Assembly: GCA_964609305.1 (NCBI GenBank) | Contig: CAZSRK010000016.1 | Location: 1-47,196, forward strand | Reading direction: 5' to 3' | Source: CAKSXP01 sp964609305 | Lineage (GTDB): Bacteria > Bacillota > Clostridia > Oscillospirales > Oscillospiraceae | DNA length: 47,196 nt | The notes under the pieces: model-generated | Told to the model about the DNA's origin: nothing | Database searches by the model: none | Seen by the model: the letters and a program-made list of their open reading frames with translations, nothing else | Shown: piece by piece, positions 16,534 to 25,523 of the stretch | How positions within the stretch are numbered: the stretch's first letter is position 1 | Layout: each line of letters opens with the position of its first letter | Made by a program: the position numbers and the translations under genes

Positions 16534-17195
16534 ACTATATTATTTCTATCATAAGTCCCGAGTCGGCTGAAGCCCTGCTTGAGATATGCGAGAGGATGCA
16601 ACTTTCGGCCTCGCTGGTGCTATACGGCCGCGGCACGGCGAGCAAAAGCATGCTCGACCTGCTTGGCATCGAATCGCGCGAGCGTCGCATCATCCTCACA
16701 GCGGCTGACGAATGTAAAACAAAGGAATTTATTAAGAAGCAGCGGCAGGAGCTTTACATCGACACTCCCGGCCAGGGGATAGTCGTTTCGGTCCCAATAA
16801 AAAGCATAGGAGGTGGCAAGGCTTTGGGATACCTTAACGGGGAAAAGGCGGCGATGAAGCCGCCGGAAATAAAATACGGATACGAGCTTATTCTTGCAAT
16901 CACAAACGAAGGCCATGCCGATGAGGTCATGGACGCAGCCCGTGCGGCGGGCGCCGCGGGTGGCACGATCCTCCATGGCAAGGGCACGGGCTCCAAAAAC
17001 TCTGAAAAATTCTATAAGCTCTCGATAGCGGAGGAAAAAGAGGTCATCATTATCGTGGCCAAGGTGGATACCAAGTCCGCTATCATGAGCGAAATAATAA
17101 AATCTGCAGGGCCAGGAACTCCCGCCGCCGCAGTCGTTTTTTCGCTGCCCGTTAGCAATATTGCCGGGCTTCAGCTCCTGGATGACCAGGAATAA
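16530..17195 (+). CDS. Tandem PII-like (GlnB-fold) regulatory protein
   Basis: 221 residues, cytosolic, made of two PII-like halves. Half one: NYIISIISPESAEALLEIC, GRGTASK (Gly33), then RRIILTAAD and GIVVSVPIKSIGG. Half two: ELILAITNEGHADEVMDAA, GKGTGSK (Gly150), then EVIIIVAKVD and AAAVVFSLPVSNIAG. The matching order and the 117-residue spacing show duplication and fusion. PII proteins bind nucleotides between subunits and gate membrane transporters; here a GXGTXSK loop stands where PII has its nucleotide-proximal region. The start is TTG, after GGAGGAAGAGAC, overlapping the DUF1538 stop (TTGA). No tyrosine uridylylation T-loop of classical GlnB is evident. Ligand unknown. Confidence 0.85.
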   Translation: MNYIISIISPESAEALLEICERMQLSASLVLYGRGTASKSMLDLLGIESRERRIILTAADECKTKEFIKKQRQELYIDTPGQGIVVSVPIKSIGGGKALGYLNGEKAAMKPPEIKYGYELILAITNEGHADEVMDAARAAGAAGGTILHGKGTGSKNSEKFYKLSIAEEKEVIIIVAKVDTKSAIMSEIIKSAGPGTPAAAVVFSLPVSNIAGLQLLDDQE

Positions 17196-17215
17196 AAACA
17201 TTAAACAACGATTTA

Positions 17216-17266
17216 AGACAAACATCCCCCGGCACTTTCGAAGCGCCGAGGGATGTTTGTCTTTAT
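17216..17266. terminator. Bidirectional terminator between convergent operons
   Basis: A 12-bp perfect stem AGACAAACATCC / GGATGTTTGTCT (17216-17227 and 17251-17262) with inner CGGC/GCCG pairing and flanking T-rich ends. It separates the PII-like gene from the M18 aminopeptidase gene. Confidence 0.85.
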
Positions 17267-17301
17267 TTACACGCGATTTTCGGCATATCTCGCGGGTTTA
17301 T

Positions 17302-18690
17302 TCATTCGTCATAGACCGCCTTGACAGCCTTATAGGTCATGTAGCAGTCGAGCTTTGCAACCGTCTCATAGGGTGCATGCATCGAAAGCACGGGGACCCC
17401 AGCGTCGATGGTGTCGATGTTGCGCTTGGCCATATACATGGCGACGGTACCTCCGCCGCCCTGGTCGACCTTTCCCAGCTCCGCCATCTGCCAGATGACC
17501 TTTTTACGGTCAAACAGACCGCGCAGATATCCCACTGTCTCGGCGGAGGCATCGTTGCTGCCGGATTTTCCGCGCGCACCGGTGAATTTACATATGCCAA
17601 CACCGTAGTTGAGCTTTGCATTGTTGCGCTTCTCGCTCACTTCCGGGAAATTCGGGTCAAAGCCGTTGCAAACGTCTGCGGAAATGCAGAGGCTGTTTTC
17701 AAAGCAGTGCGCGGCGGAGACGCCCTGTGTATCGCAGATGTCCTGCATAAAAGTCTCAAAAACGCTGCTTTGCATGCCGGTGACGCCCTCCGAGCCTATT
17801 TCCTCCTTATCGGCGAGCACACACACAGCCGTCCTGCGCGGCGTCTCGATATCCAGCATCGCCGCCAGCTCCGCATACGCGCAGACTCGGTCGTCCTGGC
17901 CGTAGCCTGCTATCAGGCTACGGTCGATGCCCATGTCGCGCACATCCATAGCGGGGACAGCCTCAAGCTCGGCTGATAGGAAATCCTCTTCGGTGATACC
18001 GTACTTGTCGGCGAGCAGCGATATTATCGTCAGCTTGACCCTGTCACTTCCCTCATCGGCATAGGGCACGCTGCCTATGAGAAGATTCAGGCTCTCACCG
18101 GGGATGGCATCGGCCAGGCTCTTTTTGTTTTGGTCTGCCGCCAGATGTGGGAGCAGGTCGGTTATGACAAAGATGGGATCGCTCCTGTCCCGTCCGATGA
18201 CTATCTCAACGGTCATACCGTTCTTGAGCGCGACAACGCCGTGCAGCTCAAGAGGGATCGCCGTCCACTGGTATTTTTTTATGCCGCCGTAGTAGTGCGT
18301 TTTGAAATAGCAAAGCTCCGAATCCTCATACAGCGGAAGCTGCTTTAGGTCGAGCCGCGGCGAGTCGACATGAGCGGCCGCGATATTGACGCCCTTATCC
18401 AGCCCCTCGCTGCCGATATGGGCCAGCATCAGCGCCTTTCCGCGGACAGACTTGTATACCTTTGTGCCGGCGGGCAGCGCCATACCGCGCACATAGGGGA
18501 CAAAGCCCTTTTCCTGCGCAAGGCTTATGGCCATACTGACACATTCGCGCTCCGTACGCGCGGAGTCTAGGAAGCTCTTGTACCCCTCACAGTATTCGTC
18601 GCAGGCGATGCGCTCCTGCGTGTTTATCAGGTCATATCCGTTCTTCTGTGTATAAAACAGCTCCTTGCGAAAATCATTTTTATCCTTCAC
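17302..18690 (-). CDS. M18 family aminopeptidase
   Basis: 462 residues, a cytosolic di-zinc aminopeptidase of the aspartyl-aminopeptidase family, which forms a tetrahedral dodecamer and removes N-terminal residues from peptides. Metal-binding and catalytic motifs are present: NIAAAHVDSPRLDL (first His and Asp), DKEEIGSEGVTGM (Glu-Glu pair), ADVCNGFDPNFPE (Asp ligand) and SMHAPYETVAKLD (final His). The GTG start follows AAGGAGGAACAATAA, and the preceding fusion gene stops at the base before it, so the two are coupled. The choice between aspartyl and broader specificity cannot be made from sequence. Confidence 0.92.
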   Translation of the reverse strand: MKDKNDFRKELFYTQKNGYDLINTQERIACDEYCEGYKSFLDSARTERECVSMAISLAQEKGFVPYVRGMALPAGTKVYKSVRGKALMLAHIGSEGLDKGVNIAAAHVDSPRLDLKQLPLYEDSELCYFKTHYYGGIKKYQWTAIPLELHGVVALKNGMTVEIVIGRDRSDPIFVITDLLPHLAADQNKKSLADAIPGESLNLLIGSVPYADEGSDRVKLTIISLLADKYGITEEDFLSAELEAVPAMDVRDMGIDRSLIAGYGQDDRVCAYAELAAMLDIETPRRTAVCVLADKEEIGSEGVTGMQSSVFETFMQDICDTQGVSAAHCFENSLCISADVCNGFDPNFPEVSEKRNNAKLNYGVGICKFTGARGKSGSNDASAETVGYLRGLFDRKKVIWQMAELGKVDQGGGGTVAMYMAKRNIDTIDAGVPVLSMHAPYETVAKLDCYMTYKAVKAVYDE

Positions 18691-19905
18691 TTATTGTTCC
18701 TCCTTCAGCAGTTTCTTGAACAGTTCGTCGCACTTGCCCCGGAACTGTTCATATGTTCCGTCGTTTTCTATAACATGGCCGCAATTGGCCCTGAAATATT
18801 CACTGCCGCGCTGTGCAGCGATGCGGGAGCGCGCGTACTCCTCGCTTATCCCATCTCTGACCATGAGCCGCTTTACCCTTTCTTCCGTCGGCGCCGTTAT
18901 TCCCACCGTGGTCCTGCAACGAGGGGCTATGCCGCTTTCAAGAAGGGCGATAGCGTCGATGGCGGCATAGCGCCCTCCGCTCTTTGCCCAGTCGAGAAGC
19001 CTTCTGTCCACCTCTTCGTTGACATACTTATGGGTAATCGCGTTGAGCTCCTCCAGCGCCGCGCTGTCGGCAAATACTATCCGGCCTATCGCCTTGCGGT
19101 CAAGCTTCTCACCGTCATAAACATCCCCGAAACGCTCTGTCAGCTCTCTTCGCATAGGCTCGCTGGAGCGGGTCAGCTCATGATATACCGCATCACAGTC
19201 AATGACCAGCGCGCCCAGGCTTTCCAGTGACTCGAGCGCGGTCGTCTTTCCGCAGCCCGACCCGCCGGTTATGCCGATAAGCGTCAGTGAGTCAACAAGA
19301 GCTCTGTCAATCTCTTCCTCCGATATCGCCCCACGGCGGAGGATCCTGCTCGGGGACACGCTAAAATCTATAACGGTCGACTCGATACCCAGGCGGCACT
19401 CGCCGCCGAAGATTATCGCATCTATCCTGCCGTCAAAATAATCGCTGACCTGTTGCGGTGTTCTTGCGCTGTCCAGCCCGCTGGGGTTTGCGGACGGCGC
19501 CGCCAGCGGCAGACGGCAGGCTTTCAGCAGCTCCAGCGTGAGCGTATGATCGGGACAACGCAGGGCAACGGTTTCCCCGCCGGCTCTAACTGTCTCCGGA
19601 ATACCGGGCTTTGCAGTCATAACGATGGTCAGCGGCCCGGGCCAGAACCTTTCAGCAAGGGCCCGCGCTGCATGCGGTACATGCATCCAGTACCGCTCCA
19701 TTGCGTCAACGCCGTACACCATAAGCGAGAGCGGCTTTTCTTCCGGCCTTCCCTTCACCTCGTAGATGCGCCGTACGGCAGCCTCGTCCAGCCCGTTTGC
19801 AGCAAGGCCGTATACGGTCTCCGTCGGCACGGCCACAAGCCCGCCTGATTTTATTATCTCCGCTGCAAGGCGGATATTATCAGATGTTATATGAATAGTT
19901 TCCAT
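18691..19905 (-). CDS. Fusion: threonylcarbamoyl-AMP synthase (TsaC) + dephospho-CoA kinase (CoaE)
   Basis: 404 residues carrying two normally separate enzymes. Residues 1-203 are a YrdC/TsaC domain (SGGLVAVPTETVYGLAANG, KGRPEEKPLSLMV, RFWPGPLTIVM, APSANPSG, ESTVIDFS), which makes threonylcarbamoyl-AMP for the t6A modification of ANN-decoding tRNAs. Residues 204-404 are a complete CoaE (GITGGSGCGKTT Walker A, IDCDAVYHELT, TTVGITAPTEERVKRLMVRDG), the last step of coenzyme A synthesis. Both parts are near standalone length and retain their motifs. No stop or frameshift separates them. The ATG overlaps the prfA stop (TGATG), indicating translational coupling; the M18 gene follows at once. A joining error at the sequence level is unlikely because the junction is an ordinary frame. 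Confidence 0.92.
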   Translation of the reverse strand: METIHITSDNIRLAAEIIKSGGLVAVPTETVYGLAANGLDEAAVRRIYEVKGRPEEKPLSLMVYGVDAMERYWMHVPHAARALAERFWPGPLTIVMTAKPGIPETVRAGGETVALRCPDHTLTLELLKACRLPLAAPSANPSGLDSARTPQQVSDYFDGRIDAIIFGGECRLGIESTVIDFSVSPSRILRRGAISEEEIDRALVDSLTLIGITGGSGCGKTTALESLESLGALVIDCDAVYHELTRSSEPMRRELTERFGDVYDGEKLDRKAIGRIVFADSAALEELNAITHKYVNEEVDRRLLDWAKSGGRYAAIDAIALLESGIAPRCRTTVGITAPTEERVKRLMVRDGISEEYARSRIAAQRGSEYFRANCGHVIENDGTYEQFRGKCDELFKKLLKEEQ

Positions 19906-20966
19906 CAATCAACCTGAGCCTTTATCTTTTCCGCCTGGTCGGCGGTCACGAGCGCATCGATTATCTCGTCAAGCTCGCCGTTCATTATCTGCTCTATCTT
20001 ATAAAGCGTCAGCCCGATGCGATGGTCGGTGACACGTCCCTGGGGAAAGTTATAGGTCCTGATGCGCTCTGACCTGTCGCCGGTGCCAACCTGGCTTTTA
20101 CGCTCAGCTGCAATAGCGGCGTTTTGCTTTTGCCGTTCCTGCTCATACAGGCGTGACGCGAGTATCTTCATCGCGCGGTCCCGGTTTTTGTGCTGGCTGC
20201 GCTCATCCTGACATTCGACGACAGTGCCCGTCGGAAGGTGAGTTATGCGTATTGCGCTCTCCGTCTTGTTGACATGCTGGCCGCCGGCGCCGGAGGAGCG
20301 AAAGGTGTCTATCTGAAGGTCCGCAGGATTTATCTGAAAATCGACCTCATCCATCTCCGGCAATACGGCCACTGTGACAGTACTGGTGTGTATACGGCCG
20401 GAGGCCTCCGTCTCCGGCACACGCTGAACCCTGTGCACGCCGCTTTCAAACTTCAGGCGGGAATATGCGCCCTCCCCCTCTATGATGAAGCTCACCTCTT
20501 TGATTCCGCCGATCTCCGTGTCGTTTATATTCGCAAGCTCCGTCCTCCAGCCCCTAGATTCGGCGTACATCGAATACATCCGGTAAAGGCTGCCCGCGAA
20601 CAGCGCAGCCTCTTCCCCGCCGGCGCCGCTGCGTATCTCGACGATGACGTTCTTGCCGTCGTTAGGGTCATGGGGCAGAAGCAGTATTTTCAGCTCCTGT
20701 TCAGTATGCTCCACACCGGCTTTTGCCGACTCGTATTCCTCCTGCGCCAGCTCCCTGAAGTCGGGGTCGCTTATAAGCTCCAGCGCCCCGTCCATATCCG
20801 AGCGGAAACGTTCATATCTCCTGTACGCCTCTACAATTGGAGCGAGCTGCTTTTGCTCCTTTGCATATTTTGCATACACGGCTGCATCGGAATATACTTC
20901 CGGCTGGGCCATGCGCTGTTCCATCTGTATATACTTCTCCTCAATCTGCTTTAACTTTTCAAGCAT
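19905..20966 (-). CDS. prfA: Peptide chain release factor 1
   Basis: 353 residues, the normal RF1 length. RF1 reads UAA and UAG stop codons and triggers peptidyl-tRNA hydrolysis. The anticodon-like P-x-T element is VPETEASGRIH, and the universal GGQ loop appears as GSGAGGQHVNKTESAIRITH (Gln is the methylated catalytic residue). The start ATG follows GAGAGGGAAGAG; an upstream in-frame TTG is inside the ribosome-binding site. Its stop TGA shares a base with the next ATG. The prmC/hemK methylase gene that often follows prfA is not here; tsaC-coaE follows instead. A sigma-A-like promoter precedes it. Confidence 0.96.
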   Translation of the reverse strand: MLEKLKQIEEKYIQMEQRMAQPEVYSDAAVYAKYAKEQKQLAPIVEAYRRYERFRSDMDGALELISDPDFRELAQEEYESAKAGVEHTEQELKILLLPHDPNDGKNVIVEIRSGAGGEEAALFAGSLYRMYSMYAESRGWRTELANINDTEIGGIKEVSFIIEGEGAYSRLKFESGVHRVQRVPETEASGRIHTSTVTVAVLPEMDEVDFQINPADLQIDTFRSSGAGGQHVNKTESAIRITHLPTGTVVECQDERSQHKNRDRAMKILASRLYEQERQKQNAAIAAERKSQVGTGDRSERIRTYNFPQGRVTDHRIGLTLYKIEQIMNGELDEIIDALVTADQAEKIKAQVD

Positions 20967-21001
20967 TAAGCTCTTCCCTCTCAATCATTTTCCAACGGAA
21001 T

Positions 21002-21030
21002 ATATTATCACAGTCGATTTTTATTGTAAA
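21002..21030 (-). promoter_or_regulatory. Promoter of the prfA operon
   Basis: Minus-strand -35 TTTACA, 17-base spacer, -10 TAATAT, about 35 bases upstream of the prfA start. Confidence 0.65.
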
Positions 21031-21098
21031 GCGGCTTTTGAGGTGTTAAAATATTGTCCGTTCAGCTTGATAAAGAACTCCAATCCGCCGAAGCAGCA

Positions 21099-21127
21099 TT
21101 GTTCCTGCGCAAAAAATGCTGTATAAT
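21099..21127 (+). promoter_or_regulatory. Promoter of pcrA
   Basis: -35 TTGTTC, 17-base spacer, perfect -10 TATAAT, 40 bases upstream of the pcrA ATG. Confidence 0.65.
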
Positions 21128-21167
21128 GCACTTTAATCGATTATAATACATAACCCGGAGCAAACAG

Positions 21168-23606
21168 ATGACTAAAGAATTCAAAGAGAGATACATAAAG
21201 GCACGGCGCGCGGTGGTGGAGGCAGAGTTTTCCCATCTCAACCCCGCACAGCGCAGTGCGGTCATGGCCACAGAGGGCCCTCTGCTTATCCTTGCCGGCG
21301 CGGGCAGCGGAAAAACGACCGTACTGATAAACAGGATAGCAAATATCCTAAGATACGGAAAAGCCAGCGACAGCGATTATGTGCCGGAGGACGCGACAGA
21401 GCAGGACATCGCCATACTTGAAGGCGTTGACACCCGTCAGGCGCGGGAGCTTGCACCGCTCGAGCCCTGCGAGCCCTGGCGTATCATCGCCATCACTTTT
21501 ACAAACAAGGCCGCAGATGAGCTGAAATCCCGTCTTGAGTCTATGCTCGGCCCCGGCGCAAGCGACATCTGGGCGATGACCTTCCACTCGGCCTGTGTGC
21601 GTATCCTGCGGCGGGACGCGGACAGGCTCGGTTTTCCGCGCTCATTCACGATATACGACACCTCGGACAGCCAGAGCCTGATGAAGCGCATCCTCAAGGA
21701 CATGAACCTTGATGAGAAGATATATCCGCACAAGACGGTACTCTCTCAGATCAGCCGCGCAAAGGACGCCGGCATAACTCCCGAACGTTTTGCACAGCAG
21801 GCGAGCGCTTCCGGAGATCCCAGACTGCCCAAAATCGCCGCGGCTTACACAGAGTATGCAAACCGTCTGTTCCAGGCCGGGGCTATGGACTTTGACGATC
21901 TTATTTCACACACGGTCAGGCTGCTGAGTGAATTTGACGATGTGCGCGAGTATTACAGGCGCAGGTTCCGGTATCTGCTGATCGACGAATACCAGGACAC
22001 GAACAACATGCAGTACAGGCTGGCTGATCTTCTTTGCGGCGAAGATGGCAATATCTGCGTCGTCGGGGACGATGATCAGAGCATTTATAAATTCCGCGGA
22101 GCGACGATTGAGAATATACTCAGCTTTGAGAAGCAGTACAAAAACGCCCGCGTCATACGGCTGGAGCAGAATTACCGCTCGACCGGACATATCCTGAACG
22201 CGGCGAACAGCGTCATACGCAATAACCTTGGGCGCAAGGGCAAGGAGCTTTGGACCAAAGCCGGAAACGGCGACAAGCTCAGCCTCTATGTCGCGCGCGA
22301 TGAAAACGACGAGGCGCAATACGTCGCGCAGTGCATACTGCGCGCTTACGGCGAGGGCGAAAACTGGCGTGACAACGCCATACTTTACCGCATGAACGCA
22401 CAGTCCAACCAGCTTGAGCGTGCGCTGAAGCGAAACGGCATACCCTATCGTATAGTCGGCGGTACAAGGTTTTTTGACCGGGCCGAAATAAAGGACGTAC
22501 TTTCATATATGAATGTCGTGCTCTCACCGAAGGACGATCTGCGTCTTGTCCGTATCGTCAACACGCCTGCCCGCGGCATCAGCCCCGCGACTGTTGAAAA
22601 GCTAAGGGTCATCGCATCAGACGAGGGAGCACCGCTTTTCGAGATAATGGAGCGCGCGGACTCTTACCCTGAGCTTCAGCGCCCGGCAGTCAGAATACGC
22701 CAGTTCACCGTTATGATAAACGAACTCAGAGAGCTGAGCCGGACGCTGGCGGTCGATGAGCTTTATGATGCACTGCTTGAAAAAACCGGCTATCTGTCTG
22801 CGCTCCAGGCCAGGCAGACAGACGAAAACCTCTCACGCATCGAAAACGTCCAGGAACTCAGGACGAACATATTCTCATACATCAAAGAAACGGGCGACAG
22901 TTCTCTGGCAGGCTTCATGGACGAGGTCGCGCTGTACACCGATCTTGATAACTATGACAGGAGCGCCGACTGTGTCGTTATGATGACGATGCACTCGGCC
23001 AAGGGCCTTGAATTCCCGAACGTCTTTATAGTCGGCGCAGAGGAGGGCATATTCCCCGGCACCCGCGCCATAGGAGAGGCAGAAGAGATGGAAGAGGAGC
23101 GCAGGCTCTGCTATGTCGCGATAACGCGCGCACGAAAGCGTCTGTGCATAACCTGCGCAAGGCGCAGGATGCTGTTCGGGCGCACGGGCGCAAACAGGCC
23201 TTCGCGCTTTCTTGAGGAGATATCTGACGACGACATCGACAGGCCGGAGACCGAATACGGCACCGACAGCCCTTCCGGTTTCGGTTTTTCCTCATACTCC
23301 GACTACTCATATACAGGCGGCAGCGGTTCTTCACGCACTGATTATATATCCGGCTATAAGTCCGGCTACTCGTCCGGTAAGGTCCGTTCACCGCGCAGCT
23401 CTTCGGGCGGGGCTTCCGCCGCTGTAAAAGCGCCGCCGGAATTTTCGCTCGGCGACAGAGTTCTGCACAGAGCCTTCGGCTCCGGCGTTATAACAAAAAT
23501 GACGCCCATGGGCGGAGATCATCTTATAGAAATCGAATTTGACGGCCTTGGCACAAAAAAGCTCATGCTCCGCGCCGCAAGCCGCAATATGACAAAGGAA
23601 GAATAG
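21168..23606 (+). CDS. pcrA: ATP-dependent DNA helicase PcrA/UvrD
   Basis: 812 residues, superfamily 1A 3'-5' helicase that acts in nucleotide excision repair, rolling-circle replication and removal of RecA filaments. Helicase motifs are LNPAQRSAV (Q motif), LAGAGSGKTT (motif I, residues 43-50), AITFTNKAADEL (Ia), LIDEYQDTN (II), VVGDDDQSIYKFRGA (III), RLEQNYRS (IV), MMTMHSAKGLEFPNVF (V) and VAITRARKRL (VI). An insertion of about 45 residues, rich in acidic residues, lies between motifs I and Ia, as in other Clostridia PcrA. The C-terminus holds a Ser/Gly/Tyr-rich linker and a Tudor-like domain (LGDRVLHRAFGSGVITKM), which binds RNA polymerase in PcrA. The start follows GGAGCAAACAG, with a promoter upstream. 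Confidence 0.95.
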   Translation: MTKEFKERYIKARRAVVEAEFSHLNPAQRSAVMATEGPLLILAGAGSGKTTVLINRIANILRYGKASDSDYVPEDATEQDIAILEGVDTRQARELAPLEPCEPWRIIAITFTNKAADELKSRLESMLGPGASDIWAMTFHSACVRILRRDADRLGFPRSFTIYDTSDSQSLMKRILKDMNLDEKIYPHKTVLSQISRAKDAGITPERFAQQASASGDPRLPKIAAAYTEYANRLFQAGAMDFDDLISHTVRLLSEFDDVREYYRRRFRYLLIDEYQDTNNMQYRLADLLCGEDGNICVVGDDDQSIYKFRGATIENILSFEKQYKNARVIRLEQNYRSTGHILNAANSVIRNNLGRKGKELWTKAGNGDKLSLYVARDENDEAQYVAQCILRAYGEGENWRDNAILYRMNAQSNQLERALKRNGIPYRIVGGTRFFDRAEIKDVLSYMNVVLSPKDDLRLVRIVNTPARGISPATVEKLRVIASDEGAPLFEIMERADSYPELQRPAVRIRQFTVMINELRELSRTLAVDELYDALLEKTGYLSALQARQTDENLSRIENVQELRTNIFSYIKETGDSSLAGFMDEVALYTDLDNYDRSADCVVMMTMHSAKGLEFPNVFIVGAEEGIFPGTRAIGEAEEMEEERRLCYVAITRARKRLCITCARRRMLFGRTGANRPSRFLEEISDDDIDRPETEYGTDSPSGFGFSSYSDYSYTGGSGSSRTDYISGYKSGYSSGKVRSPRSSSGGASAAVKAPPEFSLGDRVLHRAFGSGVITKMTPMGGDHLIEIEFDGLGTKKLMLRAASRNMTKEE

Positions 23607-23609
23607 TAT

Positions 23610-24530
23610 ATGTCCCGTATCCCGAACAAAACTCTCGGAATCCTCGGCCGTCTGGCCCTTGTTGCAACTACGCTGATCTGGGGCACATCCTTCGTTGTGC
23701 TCAAGAGCGCGCTTGACAGCGTGGATACGCTGTATATCCTCGCTTTCCGTTTCAGCGGTGCCGCCGTGCTGCTCCTGCTCATTGCTATACCGGAGCTAAA
23801 AAAACTGGACAGGAGTTATATCAAAGGCGGCATCATGATGGGGATTTTCCTTTTTCTAGCTTATGTATTGCAAACCTATGGCCTCGTATATACCACACCG
23901 GGGATCAACTCCTTTCTTACCGCCAGCTACTGCGTGCTTGTACCTTTTCTCTACTGGCTGATCTACCGCAGAAGGCCGGACAAATTCAACGTGATCGCCG
24001 CGGTCATCTGCATTGCGGGCATGGCCTTCATCTTCCTGCGCGACGGGTTTGGAGGCGGTCTCGGCGAAAGCCTGACAGTCTGCTGCGGCCTGTTCTACGC
24101 ACTGCATATCATTGCTACCAGCCGCGCAGCTCAGGGGCGCAGCCCGGTACTTCTGTCCATGCTGCAGTTTGCCGTTGCCGCCGTTCTCGCATGGGTATCC
24201 GCGCTCCTCACCGGCCCAATACCGGAGAGCATCCCCGCCGGAACCATAGGCAGCATAGTGTACCTGTGCGTCATGTGCACCGCCGCATGCTACCTGCTTC
24301 AAACCTTTGGGCAAAAATACACGCCTCCCTCCGCCGCCGCGGTCATACTGACACTCGAATCGGTGTTCGGCACGCTCTTTTCGGCCCTGCTCGGCGAGGA
24401 GGAGCTCAGCTTCCGTCTCGTTCTGGGCTTTGCACTGGTGTTTATATCCGTGCTTATTTCCGAGACCAAGCTGAGTTTTCTGAAAAACATAAGATCAATT
24501 AAACGCGGAAACGGCGCGCTGCAGAAGTAA
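23610..24530 (+). CDS. EamA/DMT-family transporter
   Basis: 306 residues with about ten membrane segments, the duplicated EamA architecture of drug/metabolite transporters. The first repeat begins LALVATTLIWGTSFVVLKSAL and the second is near LGESLTVCCGLFYALHIIA; the closing AVILTLESVFGTLFSALLGEEEL segment matches the family. It starts three bases after the pcrA stop and likely shares its transcript, though function is unrelated. Substrate cannot be predicted; family members export amino acids, nucleotide precursors or drugs. The last codons form part of a terminator hairpin. Confidence 0.88.
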   Translation: MSRIPNKTLGILGRLALVATTLIWGTSFVVLKSALDSVDTLYILAFRFSGAAVLLLLIAIPELKKLDRSYIKGGIMMGIFLFLAYVLQTYGLVYTTPGINSFLTASYCVLVPFLYWLIYRRRPDKFNVIAAVICIAGMAFIFLRDGFGGGLGESLTVCCGLFYALHIIATSRAAQGRSPVLLSMLQFAVAAVLAWVSALLTGPIPESIPAGTIGSIVYLCVMCTAACYLLQTFGQKYTPPSAAAVILTLESVFGTLFSALLGEEELSFRLVLGFALVFISVLISETKLSFLKNIRSIKRGNGALQK

Positions 24531-24555
24531 ACTTCTGCGGCACGCCGCTTTTTTA
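24513..24555. terminator. Terminator between convergent genes
   Basis: Stem GCAGAAG / CTTCTGC extended by GGCG / CGCC with mismatches, loop TAAA, then TTTTTT on the plus strand. It includes the EamA stop codon and separates it from the convergent LysR gene. Confidence 0.75.
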
Positions 24556-24567
24556 TCATCACCGCCT

Positions 24568-25440
24568 TCAGCTCCCGGAATAAAACTCCGACAGGAACCT
24601 GAAGAATTTCCCCGCCGTCTCTCCCCTTTCCCGGTAGCGGTGGCGTGAACACAGGACCTCATAAGTCACTGGCTGGCCGTTTCTTGTTATCACCGCGGTG
24701 TCTATGCCGCGCGTAAGCTCCGGACAGGCGCTGCGCAGATACCCGGCGTAGTCCGATGTAAGCGGAAGTGCCCCGAAGCCCTGCCTGACCAGATCCAGTA
24801 CCAGAACCACGTCCGTACATGCAAAGCATATATTTTCACTGAAATTCGGGCTGGCATACACCGTGTCCAGCCTGTGATAATTCTCAAGCTGGATAATGCG
24901 CATGCCCTGAAGCTGTTCGACGGAGACCTCTCCCGTCCCGCCGCCGAGCAGTATAAACCCGTCGGTATACAGCCTGCTGATCTCCACGACCGGCGACTGC
25001 GAACTCTCCGGCGAAAACACGAAGTCTGCACCCGAGGTCTCGCAGTAATTTTTGATCTCGCCCAGCGGCACCCGCTCCAGCTCGATTCGCAGCTCTGGAC
25101 TTTGCGCGCAAAAAGCGGCCAGTGCCCGGGTCACGAGCCCGTACTGCGTTGTTCCCAGCCTGAGCACTTCCTCCGCGGGCTTGCTCAGCGACGCGATGCG
25201 CTCGCGCGCGTTGTCTATCTCGGAGATAATCTTGTCCGCATTTTCCAAAAACAGCTCCCCAGCACGATTGAGCCGAAGCTTACCCCGCTCTCGCTCAAAC
25301 AGTTGTGTGCCGAGGTCGGACTCCAGCGCGGATATCGCCCGGCTCAGGGCCGGCTGCGTAATATGCAGCTCCGACGCGGCAAGAGTCATGTTCCCTATCC
25401 TTGCAAGCGCGCGGAAATAGTCTATCTGAAACAGCTCCAT
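24568..25440 (-). CDS. LysR-family transcriptional regulator
   Basis: 290 residues. The helix-turn-helix (ELFQIDYFRALARIGNMTLAASELHITQPALSRAISALE, written here only as pattern; residues 1-45) is typical of LysR, followed by a substrate-binding domain from VLRLGTTQYG on, including LLGGGTGEVSVEQL and ACTDVVLVLDLVRQGFGALP. The ATG follows AAGGAAGTGACGAT. It is divergent from the Old-Yellow-Enzyme/FAD reductase gene with 165 bases between, the classic arrangement for a LysR regulator of its neighbour. A palindrome in the shared region may be the operator. Effector unknown, perhaps the enzyme's substrate. Confidence 0.92.
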   Translation of the reverse strand: MELFQIDYFRALARIGNMTLAASELHITQPALSRAISALESDLGTQLFERERGKLRLNRAGELFLENADKIISEIDNARERIASLSKPAEEVLRLGTTQYGLVTRALAAFCAQSPELRIELERVPLGEIKNYCETSGADFVFSPESSQSPVVEISRLYTDGFILLGGGTGEVSVEQLQGMRIIQLENYHRLDTVYASPNFSENICFACTDVVLVLDLVRQGFGALPLTSDYAGYLRSACPELTRGIDTAVITRNGQPVTYEVLCSRHRYRERGETAGKFFRFLSEFYSGS

Positions 25441-25523
25441 ATCGTCACTTCCTTTGTCCTATTCTATCATGGCTATGGTAAAAGCGCGATAACTAAAAAT
25501 AATCATATCATAACACGGCGGCA

